From Clostridium estertheticum (GTDB taxonomy: Bacteria; Bacillota; Clostridia; Clostridiales; Clostridiaceae), in the NCBI RefSeq assembly GCF_011065935.2, contig NZ_JAAMNH020000001.1, positions 827,001 to 891,000 of the forward strand: a stretch of DNA of 64,000 bases, in the 5' to 3' direction. Under the pieces are notes generated by a model. That model did no database searches. It was not told the origin of the DNA and was given only the letters and a program-made list of their open reading frames with translations. Below are positions 1 to 8,155 of this stretch, piece after piece. The position numbers were made by a program, and so were the translations under genes. Position 1 is the first letter of the stretch; every line of letters starts with the position of its first letter.

Positions 1-372
1 ATGTGGCAAATAATGAACAGTTACAAGTTTATCAAATTTTTGTTTTTCTATATTTTCCTCTAGTCCAGAATTTAATATGTATACTCCCTGAACAAAATTA
101 TCATTAAGATTTTTATTAATATCTGTTTTTTTAATTACTGTACATTTCAGCGAGCTGCTATTGCTAAGCTCCGCTACTATTCTCTTAGAAGTTACAGAAT
201 TATCTTCATCAATTACAGCTATAGGCACTTTATTAAAAAAAGATGGCCTAGTAAAAATACTATCAACAAACATTAATGCAATAAGAGGTGCAAGGATACT
301 AAGTAGAATAAGTATTTTCTTTCTCATTATTAGTTTCATTTTTGTAGATATTAGTATTCTTATATAATCCAT
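1..372 (-). CDS. ABC-2 type permease, partial (cut by window edge)
   Basis: The reading frame runs on the minus strand from an ATG at 372 to the window edge (124 codons visible). A basic N-terminus (MDYIRILISTKMK) leads into a membrane segment (about residues 20-37), then an extracellular-type segment with VPIAVIDEDNS. That matches the pattern of the upstream neighbour (VAIVDKDNS) and is typical of ABC-2/YhgE-type exporter permeases. Its start overlaps the last 13 bases of the preceding permease gene, so the two are translationally coupled. Substrate unknown; the C-terminal membrane domain lies outside the window. Confidence 0.8.
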   Translation of the reverse strand, partial: MDYIRILISTKMKLIMRKKILILLSILAPLIALMFVDSIFTRPSFFNKVPIAVIDEDNSVTSKRIVAELSNSSSLKCTVIKKTDINKNLNDNFVQGVYILNSGLEENIEKQKFDKLVTVHYLPH

Positions 373-1586
373 TTTAATTTCCTCGTACCTCTTTTCAACA
401 TAAACATGGAGGTCATTAACATAAATATAGTTAGCAAGAGCATACCCCCTATAATATATTTAATATCATTAAGAGAATACGAATTTATTATGTACAATTC
501 CCCTTTTATTATCCAATAGTTAGGGGTTATTTTAGAAATGTTTCTTATTGTTTCAGGCATAAGTTGTAATGGTATAAAGCTTCCACCTATAATTGCAGAT
601 ATAAATACATATATATTAGCCATTAAAATATAACTCTCCTCATTGTTAAAAAAAGTAGCAAGCATTATGTAAAAACTTATTATAAGACCTACACTAATAA
701 TTATAAACACAAATAAATTGTGACATATATCCAGGTTATATAATAAAGATATAGGCGCTATAAAAAGCATTAAAAGCACACTGCAGTATATGGAATATGC
801 TATCCACTTACTTAAGATAATCTCAAAGGTAGTAACAGGAGTGATGAGAAGCCGTTTAATCACCATTGAATTTCTCTCCTTTATAAGTAAATTCCCTAAA
901 GCTATTCCCATATACATTAACAAAAGTACAGCTATTGCAATAATATAATATTCTACAGATGTGGTAGAGGGAATATCGTTATGAGGCTCATAGGCAAAAA
1001 ATCTAGATCTACCTAAAGCGGTAAAAATCAAATTTCTTGATAAATAATCATTTACCTTAGCTTTATGTTCTTGAGGCTCTTCATATTTATCCATATAATA
1101 CTGAACAGAACTAACTCCTATTCCTACAGCCCCAATAATTCGTGAATATCCTTCCATAACGTTTTTTAGTATGGAACTTTTAAGAGGCTCATCTGAATTC
1201 AGGGTTATCTCCAAAGGTAGATTTTCCATAGCCAGCAAACTTCCAGAAAAGTTTTTAGGTATCTCTATTACTCCAGTTAATAAATTGTTATTAAATTTAG
1301 CCATAGCCCCGGTGCTTGTACATACCTCTACATTTATAAAATCTGAAAAGTTTTTGCTATTCCTAAAGTTATCTAATAGCAGTTTACTTGCAATACTATT
1401 ATCTTTATCTACTATTGCAACCTTTATTGGAGGTATATCAGATTCTCTTTTCATCATGTCTTTAAATGAGAAAGAAAGTATAAAAAACACTATAAATGGA
1501 AGACATAAAGAGGCGAGTAACCACTCCTTATGTCTTATAATAATCATTAATTCTTTTAATATTAAAGTTTTTAGTCTTATAATCAT
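360..1586 (-). CDS. ABC-2 type exporter permease
   Basis: A 408-residue membrane protein with one N-terminal membrane helix (about 23-42), a long extracytoplasmic domain containing VAIVDKDNSIASK, and about five C-terminal helices. This is the ABC-2 membrane-2 architecture. The start is supported by GGCGGGTGA upstream of ATG 1586. It overlaps the next permease by 13 bp, so the pair probably forms a heterodimeric channel. No ATPase lies directly upstream; a gap with a hairpin separates it from the permease/ATPase genes at 1920-5163. The ATPase may be shared or beyond the left edge. Confidence 0.85.
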   Translation of the reverse strand: MIIRLKTLILKELMIIIRHKEWLLASLCLPFIVFFILSFSFKDMMKRESDIPPIKVAIVDKDNSIASKLLLDNFRNSKNFSDFINVEVCTSTGAMAKFNNNLLTGVIEIPKNFSGSLLAMENLPLEITLNSDEPLKSSILKNVMEGYSRIIGAVGIGVSSVQYYMDKYEEPQEHKAKVNDYLSRNLIFTALGRSRFFAYEPHNDIPSTTSVEYYIIAIAVLLLMYMGIALGNLLIKERNSMVIKRLLITPVTTFEIILSKWIAYSIYCSVLLMLFIAPISLLYNLDICHNLFVFIIISVGLIISFYIMLATFFNNEESYILMANIYVFISAIIGGSFIPLQLMPETIRNISKITPNYWIIKGELYIINSYSLNDIKYIIGGMLLLTIFMLMTSMFMLKRGTRKLKWII

Positions 1587-1645
1587 AAATTTTCACCCGC
1601 CAGCTTAACAAACTTCCTAATAATAATTCGAATTTATCCATTGTT

Positions 1646-1662
1646 TACTAATATTATTAGTA
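1646..1662. promoter_or_regulatory. 17-bp perfect inverted repeat, possible operator
   Basis: TACTAATATTATTAGTA is a perfect dyad (8-bp arms, 1-bp centre) about 60 bp upstream of the permease start at 1586. Its size and position suit a dimeric repressor such as a TetR- or MarR-type protein. This is inferred from symmetry alone. Confidence 0.4.
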
Positions 1663-1703
1663 TTCTTCATAAATTTTGATTATCCTCTTTTATACATTGC
1701 AGG

Positions 1704-1757
1704 CAATCTGCTGAGGCAGTAGGAAATATATCTAGATTAATACATGAAATTAAATAG
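1704..1757 (+). pseudogene. Possible 3' remnant of a chemotaxis receptor gene
   Basis: Seventeen plus-strand codons ending in TAG read QSAEAVGNISRLIHEIK. This resembles the signalling-domain helix of methyl-accepting chemotaxis proteins, in which AEA/ISxLIxEI heptads recur. No start or upstream frame survives. The stop merges directly into a terminator-like hairpin, as expected for a deleted gene that kept its 3' end. The match is short, so the call is weak. Confidence 0.25.
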
Positions 1758-1796
1758 CAAGCAATAACTTCTGGTTATTGCCTGCTATCATTTTCT
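1755..1796 (+). terminator. Terminator-like hairpin
   Basis: TAGCAAGCAATAAC and GTTATTGCCTGCTA pair with one mismatch around a 4-5 base loop and are followed by TCATTTTCTTT. It lies between the permease genes at 360-1586 and 1920-3089, so it may separate their transcripts, or belong to the relic ending at 1757. Confidence 0.6.
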
Positions 1797-1919
1797 TTAA
1801 ACTTCTAAATTTTTGATGATTTCAACATTATTTGTGCTGTATTTTACAATGCCTACAGTCAGCATAATAGATGCTATAATGAAGATATAAAGTCCTATTC
1901 CTGATCTGCTAGAAAGAAG
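1797..1919 (-). other. In-frame 40-codon continuation after the permease stop
   Basis: After the TAG (1922-1920) ending the upstream permease, the same frame stays open for 40 codons to a TAA at 1799-1797. It contains a hydrophobic stretch (GLYIFIIASIMLTVGIV) followed by a charged tail (VEIIKNLEV). It could be a C-terminal extension lost by a nonsense mutation or a chance open frame. ABC-2 permeases do not normally need another helix here. Confidence 0.3.
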
Positions 1920-3089
1920 CTAACTATTAGTTATTCTATTTTGTTTACTTACAACTAAAGCTACTGAAAAAATAGCCATGGCAAAGCCTAGTTCTATTAA
2001 CATATAAGTAAATATTGGTGAAAGATTATTAAAACTGAAATTTGACAGCGCACCTATCATATTGTTGGCTTTTACATACCAGTAGGTAGGAGTAAAGCTA
2101 GCTATAGCTATGGCTTTATCACTTAAAAATTGCTGTGGTACAAATACTCCACTTATGAAGGAAAATCCTAGTGATAGGACATTGGCTATGGCAGATTGAG
2201 CGTTTTTGTTTTTTATTAAAATTCCTACAAGGTAGCTTATACTTAAGGCTGCTATAGTAAACACTAGAGCATTGACACATAACAATAAGCCATTATAAGA
2301 CATCATATGGTCTCTATTGAGGATGAATCCAAAACCGGCCAAAACTCCATAAGAGGCAAGAGCAAAAACTAGATTTCCCATAATCAATTGTAAATTAAAG
2401 GAGCTATTTTTCATTGGGGAGCATAAGTTTCTTCTCTTTAAGTTTTTATTATTAAATACCATTGAAATTGAACTTACGCCAAGGATTAGTATTGAAAATA
2501 GTGAATAGGCAAGGTAATTAAAGGAGGCTACAGCAAAGCCATTATTTTGTACTTTAGCTCCGAAGGATTTTAATTGCACCGTTGTCTCAGTGGATGCCCC
2601 TTTAGAAACTTCTTTTACCAAATTTTCCTCTGTTATTCCTGGGATATTATTAGCATATACTCTTGCCATATTAAAGTATTTATTGATTGCCATATCGACA
2701 TACATCCGAGTTGTAGAGTTTGGCACTACAGTCTTTTGCACCTCTAAGGGTTTTCCCTTTAAAAAATTAGAAGTAAAATCCACAGGTATGGTTACTATAT
2801 ACTCCACGTCCCTAAAAAATAGTGCATCTTGTAATTTTTCTGGTTTATTCTCTACGTCAATAAAGTTTGCATTTTTTGATAAATACTCCTTAAATCCTGT
2901 AAGTAGTGCAGTGTTTCCGTCCAAATTTATGAAGGCTACATTGGTCTTAGTTTGAGAGAAGCTTTTTTCAGTTTTTGTGGTTGCCATCGTAGAATAAAGC
3001 AAGGAGATTGATAAGAAAACTACTAAATATATACTCATTTGTCCCATATTTGCTTTGATAATTTTAAAATAAACTTTAAATACTTGCAT
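1920..3089 (-). CDS. ABC-2 type exporter permease
   Basis: A 389-residue permease: N-terminal helix (about 17-36), an extracytoplasmic domain with VAFINLDGNTALLTG, then about five helices ending in AIFSVALVVSKQ. The start at 3089 has AGGAGG seven bases upstream and overlaps the end of the preceding permease gene by 14 bp. With the ATPase at 4231-5163 and the permease at 3076-4218 it forms a three-gene exporter operon. Exporters with this layout next to DesK/NarL-type two-component systems often handle peptides or membrane-active compounds. Substrate unknown. Confidence 0.88.
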   Translation of the reverse strand: MQVFKVYFKIIKANMGQMSIYLVVFLSISLLYSTMATTKTEKSFSQTKTNVAFINLDGNTALLTGFKEYLSKNANFIDVENKPEKLQDALFFRDVEYIVTIPVDFTSNFLKGKPLEVQKTVVPNSTTRMYVDMAINKYFNMARVYANNIPGITEENLVKEVSKGASTETTVQLKSFGAKVQNNGFAVASFNYLAYSLFSILILGVSSISMVFNNKNLKRRNLCSPMKNSSFNLQLIMGNLVFALASYGVLAGFGFILNRDHMMSYNGLLLCVNALVFTIAALSISYLVGILIKNKNAQSAIANVLSLGFSFISGVFVPQQFLSDKAIAIASFTPTYWYVKANNMIGALSNFSFNNLSPIFTYMLIELGFAMAIFSVALVVSKQNRITNS

Positions 3090-4218
3090 ATTTTTGCCTC
3101 CTTATAATTAAGTAGGTTATTAAACAAAATACTATGGATAAAAAGGTTAGAATAGAAATATTTATAAAGAATCTTTGGTGGTTATTATAATAATATAAGG
3201 TGTAAAAACCATCGGTAATAAGTGCTGCTGGATTAATATATGATAATATTGGCATGCTCTTTTCTACAAGGTATTTTATATTCGCATACATCATCCCTGA
3301 TAAAACAGTTCCTATCATAGTAGTGCTTATTAATATTCCTACTTTTAGACCTTCACTTTTTTTAATAAGTGCACTTATCATAGTCCCAAAGGAAATTCCT
3401 GCGGCACAACCTACAAAACAGAGAAGCAGAATATAAAATAGTTGATTACCAAAATCAATCTTTAAGGCAAAATGTAAATATGAAAGCAGAATGAGAATTT
3501 CTGTAAATTGAATCAAAAATGCTGCGCACAGGCTATAAATAAACATCTTCATTTTATGAACTGGAGCCATATTAATTCTAGCTGCTCTTTTTGACAAATC
3601 TCCTTGTATATCAGTAACTTCCTTTAGTCCTGAAAAGCCTCCATATAAACATGCCATGGCAATAAGTGCATAAAAATAATTAAGAGTTGTGTTTGGTTGT
3701 CCTACCGACGCTGAAATTTCTTTAGTGTATTCTTTAAAAGTTGTGGCATCCTTCACTAAATTATCATGATTTGCCATTGGACTAGACGCTATAATGGTGG
3801 CTATGGTACTTGCACTCCCTTTGTAATCATCTAAGAATGTCTTAATCACAGTTTGATTGAGTCCCTCTGACTTAACTACTAGATTTACCTCTGGATTTAG
3901 ATATATATATCCTTCTATTTTACTATTTTTAAGAAGCTCCTCTGCATTTTTTTCAGAAGTTTCGGTCACATTAAAAAGTTTACCTGTGCCATCCTTAGAT
4001 ACCTGAGCTATTGCCCCTTTAAACCCCACATTTTCCTGGTAGTACTTACTACTTACCACCGCAATATCAATAGTTTTAAATACCTCACTGGCAGAAATAT
4101 TAGCAAAAGCTACTTTAAATAAGGTGGCTAAAACTATTGGAAACATTAAAGACCAAAAAACCAGTTGCTTATCTCTTAATAAACATTTTATTCTTGTAGT
4201 AAATATATGATTAAACAT
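3076..4218 (-). CDS. ABC-2 type exporter permease
   Basis: A 380-residue permease with an N-terminal helix (about 22-40), an extracytoplasmic domain (IDIAVVSSKYYQ) and about five C-terminal helices (from about residue 180). GGGGG lies 7 bases upstream of the ATG, between it and the ATPase stop (12-bp gap). It is the first permease of the operon ATPase-permease-permease, and its last codons carry the ribosome binding site of the next gene. Closely similar in plan to the permeases at 53818-56084. Confidence 0.88.
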   Translation of the reverse strand: MFNHIFTTRIKCLLRDKQLVFWSLMFPIVLATLFKVAFANISASEVFKTIDIAVVSSKYYQENVGFKGAIAQVSKDGTGKLFNVTETSEKNAEELLKNSKIEGYIYLNPEVNLVVKSEGLNQTVIKTFLDDYKGSASTIATIIASSPMANHDNLVKDATTFKEYTKEISASVGQPNTTLNYFYALIAMACLYGGFSGLKEVTDIQGDLSKRAARINMAPVHKMKMFIYSLCAAFLIQFTEILILLSYLHFALKIDFGNQLFYILLLCFVGCAAGISFGTMISALIKKSEGLKVGILISTTMIGTVLSGMMYANIKYLVEKSMPILSYINPAALITDGFYTLYYYNNHQRFFINISILTFLSIVFCLITYLIIRRQKYASI

Positions 4219-4230
4219 GATTATTCCCCC

Positions 4231-5163
4231 TTAATCTCTAAGCTCTTTGCCAGTTATCTCTAAGAAAACATCATTTAAAGTGGGTAATTCAGAGTATATT
4301 TTTCCAAACTCAATATTATGGTCACTTAAAAATTCTATAATTCTAACTATATTATTTTTACCTTTTTTAGACCTAATAACTAGAGTATTTTCTCTATACT
4401 CGGCTTTATCCACCGTGGATAATTCTCTAATCTTATCTAAATCACTGGTGGATAAATTAAATATCTCTACGGTGATTTTTTCTCCAATTTTAATCATAGC
4501 CTTTAATTCCTCTTTTGTTCCAAGAGCTACGGTTTTACCCTTGTCTAGTATTGCTATTCGGTCACAAAGCTGCTCAACTTCTTCCATATAATGAGTGGTG
4601 TATATAATTGTTGTCCCTTGCTCATTCAGCTTTTTAATCCCGGTTAGAATATTATTTCTACTTTGAGGGTCTACTGCCACAGTAGGTTCATCAAGGATTA
4701 GAAGCCTTGGCTTATGAGCTATACCACAAGCTATATTGAGCCTACGCAGAAGCCCTCCGCTTAACTTTTTAGGATAAAATTTTTTATAATCATTTAGTGC
4801 AACAAAATCTATAGCTTCCTCTACAAGTGCTTTTTTCTTACTCTTATCCTTTATATAGAGTCCACAAAAATAATCTATATTTTCATATACTGTCAGTTCC
4901 TCAAAGACAGCCACATCTTGCATAACAACGCCAATATCCTTTTTAATATCATAAGCATCGGGTCCCATAGGTCTGCCAAAAATACTTATTTCACCCATAT
5001 CATACTTTAATAGTGAAAGTATACAGTTTATTGCGGTAGATTTACCCGAGCCGTTAGGTCCTAGGAGCCCAAAGATTTCTCCTTCTTTAACTTCTAAATT
5101 TAAATGATCTAATGCTAAAAGCTCCTTGTATCTTTTTACTAAATTATTAACTTTTACTATCAT
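4231..5163 (-). CDS. ABC exporter ATP-binding protein
   Basis: An ATPase of the multidrug/peptide exporter class: Walker A GPNGSGKS, a Q-loop (VMQD), signature LSGGLLRRLN, Walker B LLILDEPT, and H-loop TTHYMEE. The C-terminal about 90 residues form an accessory domain ending LEITGKELRD, shared with the ATPase at 52871. The frame opens at 5184, but ATG 5163 (MIVKVNN) is preferred because GGGAG sits 6-7 bases upstream of it. Signature LSGGL rather than LSGGQ is common in this subfamily. Energises the permeases downstream. Confidence 0.93.
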   Translation of the reverse strand: MIVKVNNLVKRYKELLALDHLNLEVKEGEIFGLLGPNGSGKSTAINCILSLLKYDMGEISIFGRPMGPDAYDIKKDIGVVMQDVAVFEELTVYENIDYFCGLYIKDKSKKKALVEEAIDFVALNDYKKFYPKKLSGGLLRRLNIACGIAHKPRLLILDEPTVAVDPQSRNNILTGIKKLNEQGTTIIYTTHYMEEVEQLCDRIAILDKGKTVALGTKEELKAMIKIGEKITVEIFNLSTSDLDKIRELSTVDKAEYRENTLVIRSKKGKNNIVRIIEFLSDHNIEFGKIYSELPTLNDVFLEITGKELRD

Positions 5164-5272
5164 AAAATTCTCCCAACCTTTCACTCAATATTAATTCAAA
5201 TGGATTTTGTCTATAGATATATAGTACGTTCTTATGGTATGATTTGTAAGTGTATATAATCATTATTTATGG

Positions 5273-5287
5273 TGACAAATGTCATAT
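5273..5287. promoter_or_regulatory. Imperfect palindrome between ABC operon and kinase genes
   Basis: TGACAAATGTCATAT contains inverted arms TGACA/TGTCA around a 2-bp centre, in the intergenic region between the divergent ATPase (minus) and kinase (plus). The 13 bases ACAAATGTCATAT recur exactly at 52777-52789 ahead of the second ABC/two-component module. A TATAAT at 5294-5299 lies just downstream on the plus strand, and TTGTCA-16-TATACA reads on the minus strand. A binding site for the NarL-type regulators is the obvious inference. Confidence 0.5.
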
Positions 5288-5368
5288 AGTAATATAATAC
5301 ATGGCCAAATATAAAATAATATTAAAGGGGGTTTCAATGGAAATCTAGGATTACTTACTCTATTTCCA

Positions 5369-6451
5369 TTGGTAAAACAAATGCTTGAAATTGTAGATAA
5401 ACTAGTTGTTTTTCTCTGTTGCACAGGTATATATCTATTGGAATCAGCCCATGGTTTATGGATTTTTACAATAATTTTAGCATTAACAATAAGTAGTCTA
5501 AATAGCTATTTTGAAAGCAAAGAGTTACATATGCTATTTTTTGTTGTTTATATCATACTTTGTGTGTTTTTTAGTGAATTATTATTATTTCTTCCATTGC
5601 TTTTATATGATGTTATAGGGAATAAACACCTATTCATTTATCTCATTGCCCTTATACCAATAATAAGCAATCAAGGATATTTAGCTAATAGGATTATTTT
5701 TATAACCCTTGCATTTATGGCGTTAACTATACTTTTAAAGCTTCGTACAAGTTCTGATTCTAAGCTTAAAGCGGATTATATAAATTTTAGAGACAAGACT
5801 TCAGAACTTTCCATACTGCTTGAAGATCAAAATGCTACACTGATATCCAACCAGGATTACGAGATAAACCTTGCCACATTAAGTGAAAGAAATAGGATAG
5901 CAAGAGAAATTCACGATAATGTGGGGCATATTTTATCGAGGTGCCTTTTGCAAATAGGAGCTTTAATAGTTATTAATAAGAATTCTATTGTAAAAGAAAG
6001 CCTTGACGCAATTAAGGATACCCTGTCACAAGCTATGGATAGTGTCAGGACAAGTGTACATAATCTTCATGATGATTCTATAGATTTGCATGACCAGATT
6101 TATGCCCTTACAAAAGAATTTTCCTTTTGCCCTATAAAGCTTTATTATGATATTAACAAAAATCCTGAAAAAATGATAAAATATTCATTTATATCCATAG
6201 TTAAGGAAGCCATATCTAATATTATTAAGCACTCTAGTGCCACAGATGTGTCTATCACACTTAACGAGCACCCTGGATTTTATCAGCTTATTATTGAGGA
6301 TAATGGAGTTGTAGAGGACTATAACATTGAAAATGGTATTGGTATTAGAAATATACTAGATAGAGTCGCCGCTTTTAATGGCAATGTTAATATAAACATT
6401 GAAAATGGGTTTAAGATATTTATATCTATACCAAAGGAGATTATAAAATGA
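5369..6451 (+). CDS. Sensor histidine kinase, DesK/NarL-partner class
   Basis: About 360 residues: five or six N-terminal membrane helices (to about residue 125), a short coiled linker, a HisKA_3 box with phosphoacceptor His182 in REIHDNVGH, and a HATPase domain with an N-box (KEAISNIIKHS) and IEDNG/GIGIRNI. The second gene, the response regulator, overlaps by ATGA. The start is uncertain: TTG 5369 or ATG 5381 lacks a good ribosome site, whereas the AAAGGGGG at 5324-5331 leads to an ATG at 5337 that hits TAG after three codons in another frame. Likely controls the divergent ABC exporter. Confidence 0.9.
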   Translation: MVKQMLEIVDKLVVFLCCTGIYLLESAHGLWIFTIILALTISSLNSYFESKELHMLFFVVYIILCVFFSELLLFLPLLLYDVIGNKHLFIYLIALIPIISNQGYLANRIIFITLAFMALTILLKLRTSSDSKLKADYINFRDKTSELSILLEDQNATLISNQDYEINLATLSERNRIAREIHDNVGHILSRCLLQIGALIVINKNSIVKESLDAIKDTLSQAMDSVRTSVHNLHDDSIDLHDQIYALTKEFSFCPIKLYYDINKNPEKMIKYSFISIVKEAISNIIKHSSATDVSITLNEHPGFYQLIIEDNGVVEDYNIENGIGIRNILDRVAAFNGNVNINIENGFKIFISIPKEIIK

Positions 6452-7086
6452 AGGTTTTAATTGTCGATGATGATAAATTAGTCTGTGTCTCACTAAAGGT
6501 TATATTAGAATCAGATGCAGACATAGAAGTGGTTGCATTGGGGTATAACGGAAAAATGGCAATAGAGCTATATGAAACCCTAAAGCCAGATATATTATTA
6601 ATAGATATTCGAATGGACACAATGACAGGCCTTAAGGGAGCAGAAATAATCCTAAAGGACCACAAAGATGCTAAAATACTATTTCTCACCACTTTTTTAG
6701 ATGACGAATACATTATAAAAGCTTTAAATATAGGCTCAAAGGGTTATCTTTTAAAACAAAACTTTGAAAGCATCATCCCTTGCCTAAAAGCAGTGCAAGC
6801 CGGGCAAACAGTCTTCGGTGATGAAATAATAACTAAAATACCATCACTAATCACAGAAAGAAGTAAATTGAAATTCTCAGACTTTGATATAAATGAAAAG
6901 GAGTTTGAAATAATAGTCAAGGTAGCTGACGGCTTAAATAATAAAGAGATATCTGAGAAACTATATTTAAGTGAAGGTACTATAAGAAATTATATTAGTG
7001 CCATATTAGAAAAGCTCAGTCTACGTGACAGAACTCAACTGGCAATTTTTTATTATAAAAATAAAAATCCCAAAAGTACAGGTTAA
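6448..7086 (+). CDS. Response regulator, NarL/LuxR family
   Basis: A 212-residue regulator. The receiver domain has an acidic pocket (VDDD, 6-9), phosphoacceptor Asp53 (LLIDIRM), a switch Thr (FLTT) and a conserved Lys (GYLLKQ). A C-terminal LuxR-type helix-turn-helix follows (about 148-205: VADGLNNKEISEKLYLSEGTIRNYI). Translationally coupled to the kinase (ATGA) and followed by a strong terminator. It is a paralogue of the regulator at 57287, sharing DDEYI and RDRTQLAIFY blocks. Confidence 0.94.
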   Translation: MKVLIVDDDKLVCVSLKVILESDADIEVVALGYNGKMAIELYETLKPDILLIDIRMDTMTGLKGAEIILKDHKDAKILFLTTFLDDEYIIKALNIGSKGYLLKQNFESIIPCLKAVQAGQTVFGDEIITKIPSLITERSKLKFSDFDINEKEFEIIVKVADGLNNKEISEKLYLSEGTIRNYISAILEKLSLRDRTQLAIFYYKNKNPKSTG

Positions 7087-7112
7087 CATACCTGTGTTTT
7101 TGGGATTTTTGT
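7064..7112 (+). terminator. Rho-independent terminator of the kinase/regulator operon
   Basis: A long stem (AAATCCCAAAA-ACAGGT with ACCTGT-TTTTGGGATTT) overlaps the regulator's stop codon and ends in a T-run. Confidence 0.85.
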
Positions 7113-7132
7113 TTAGGTAATAAAGTTGATTT

Positions 7133-7279
7133 CTAATCAATTTTATAAGCCTTAAGGGTTCTTGAAATATACGTTAAAGTTTTTTCAACTGCAATTTCTA
7201 CTGTATAGTCATTTTTTCCACTTAATAATCTAGACAACATGCCTTCATAGCTGCTCCTGAAACCGCATTTTTCGTTATT
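7133..7279 (-). pseudogene. Relic of a TetR-type regulator C-terminus
   Basis: On the minus strand the frame ending in TAG at 7133 reads about 45 codons (FRSSYEGMLSRLLSGK, then YTVEIAVEKTLTYISRTLK). The helical pattern resembles the ligand-binding domain end of TetR/AcrR regulators. The frame is stopped just upstream, where the BCCT fragment begins, and no DNA-binding domain remains. Confidence 0.35.
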
Positions 7280-7609
7280 ATGGCTAAATATAAGCTAGGA
7301 TCATTATTATCATTAATTGCGGTATTTTTGCTAGGAACTTTCTTTATTACATCAGCTAACTCTGCTACCTTTGTTTTAGGTATGCTTACATCTGGTGGAG
7401 ATTTAAACCCATCAAATAAAAAGAAAATAATATGGGGAGTGGTCCAAGCATTGCTGGCAACTAGTTTGTTACTAGCTGGAGGATTGAAGGCGCTTCAAAC
7501 TATTTCAGTAGCTGCAGCTTTCCCATTTATATTTGTAATGATATTTGCATGTATATCTTTGTGGAAAGCTTTAAAAAGCGAAGATATCACGTCTTATTCT
7601 AATGAATAA
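7280..7609 (+). pseudogene. 3' fragment of a BCCT-family (betaine/carnitine/choline) transporter
   Basis: The 109-codon frame contains GTFFITSANSATFVLGML, LNPSNKKKIIWGVVQ and LLLAGGLKALQT. These are the conserved block of the last helices of BCCT transporters (FxTSADSATFVLG ... WG ... GGL.ALQ). A full member has about 500 residues, so roughly the first 80% is missing. The ATG at 7280 has no ribosome site and is probably an internal Met. It abuts the TetR relic, so a deletion joined two broken genes here. Confidence 0.8.
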
Positions 7610-8155
7610 TAAAAGAGGGCACTTTTTATATAATTTATAAAACAATTATGGAAACTTTTATATAATATTCAACAGTTATCAAAAAACAAAGAGTGGATTT
7701 CAACCCTAAATATGGGATGAAATTCACTCTTAATCAATGTAACATTATAGTTAGCTACTACCCATTCACTTTAATTTTAAAATATTCAGGATATATTGAT
7801 AATGCGTGATAATCCTTATGAGTAACGCCGTCTTTAATTACTTCTTCGATTTTGGGTGGATTTAATGAGTACATGCATTTACGAAGAAACTAACAGTTTC
7901 GAGATTGTTCATGCCTTTAGAAAAACAGGCATAATCATGCATAAATATGCATTTACAAATAAAGTTTTAAATGCTAGAATTAATCCATAATTGTTATGAA
8001 TTACGAAGTAATAAATTGTAGAAACTACTAAATTAAAAGTAAAAACTTGAAAAATATCACATAAAGTGAGAAATCTTAACTTATAAATAACCGCAACAGA
8101 AATGTATAATTATAGGACTTTGTTCTTTTATCATTAAAGGAGAAGTGATTATTGT
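7610..8155. other. Intergenic region with a duplicated gene piece
   Basis: There is no intact gene in this 546-bp stretch. An inverted repeat at 7689-7732 (AGAGTG-ATTTCA-CCC arms) may terminate the BCCT fragment but lacks a T-run. Positions 7752-7853 copy, with few changes, the segment 13758-13860 of the gene at 12847-13932, giving a broken frame with THKDYHALSIYPEYFKIK on the minus strand. The rest is A+T-rich. AAAGGAG at 8137-8143 serves the kinase downstream. Confidence 0.7.

Noticed and set aside
7861..8100. Possible riboswitch or structured leader upstream of the Cache kinase (repeated ATGCATTTAC pieces)
   Set aside because: No match to the c-di-GMP, purine, SAM or other riboswitch cores I can recall, and no consistent stem set was found by eye.
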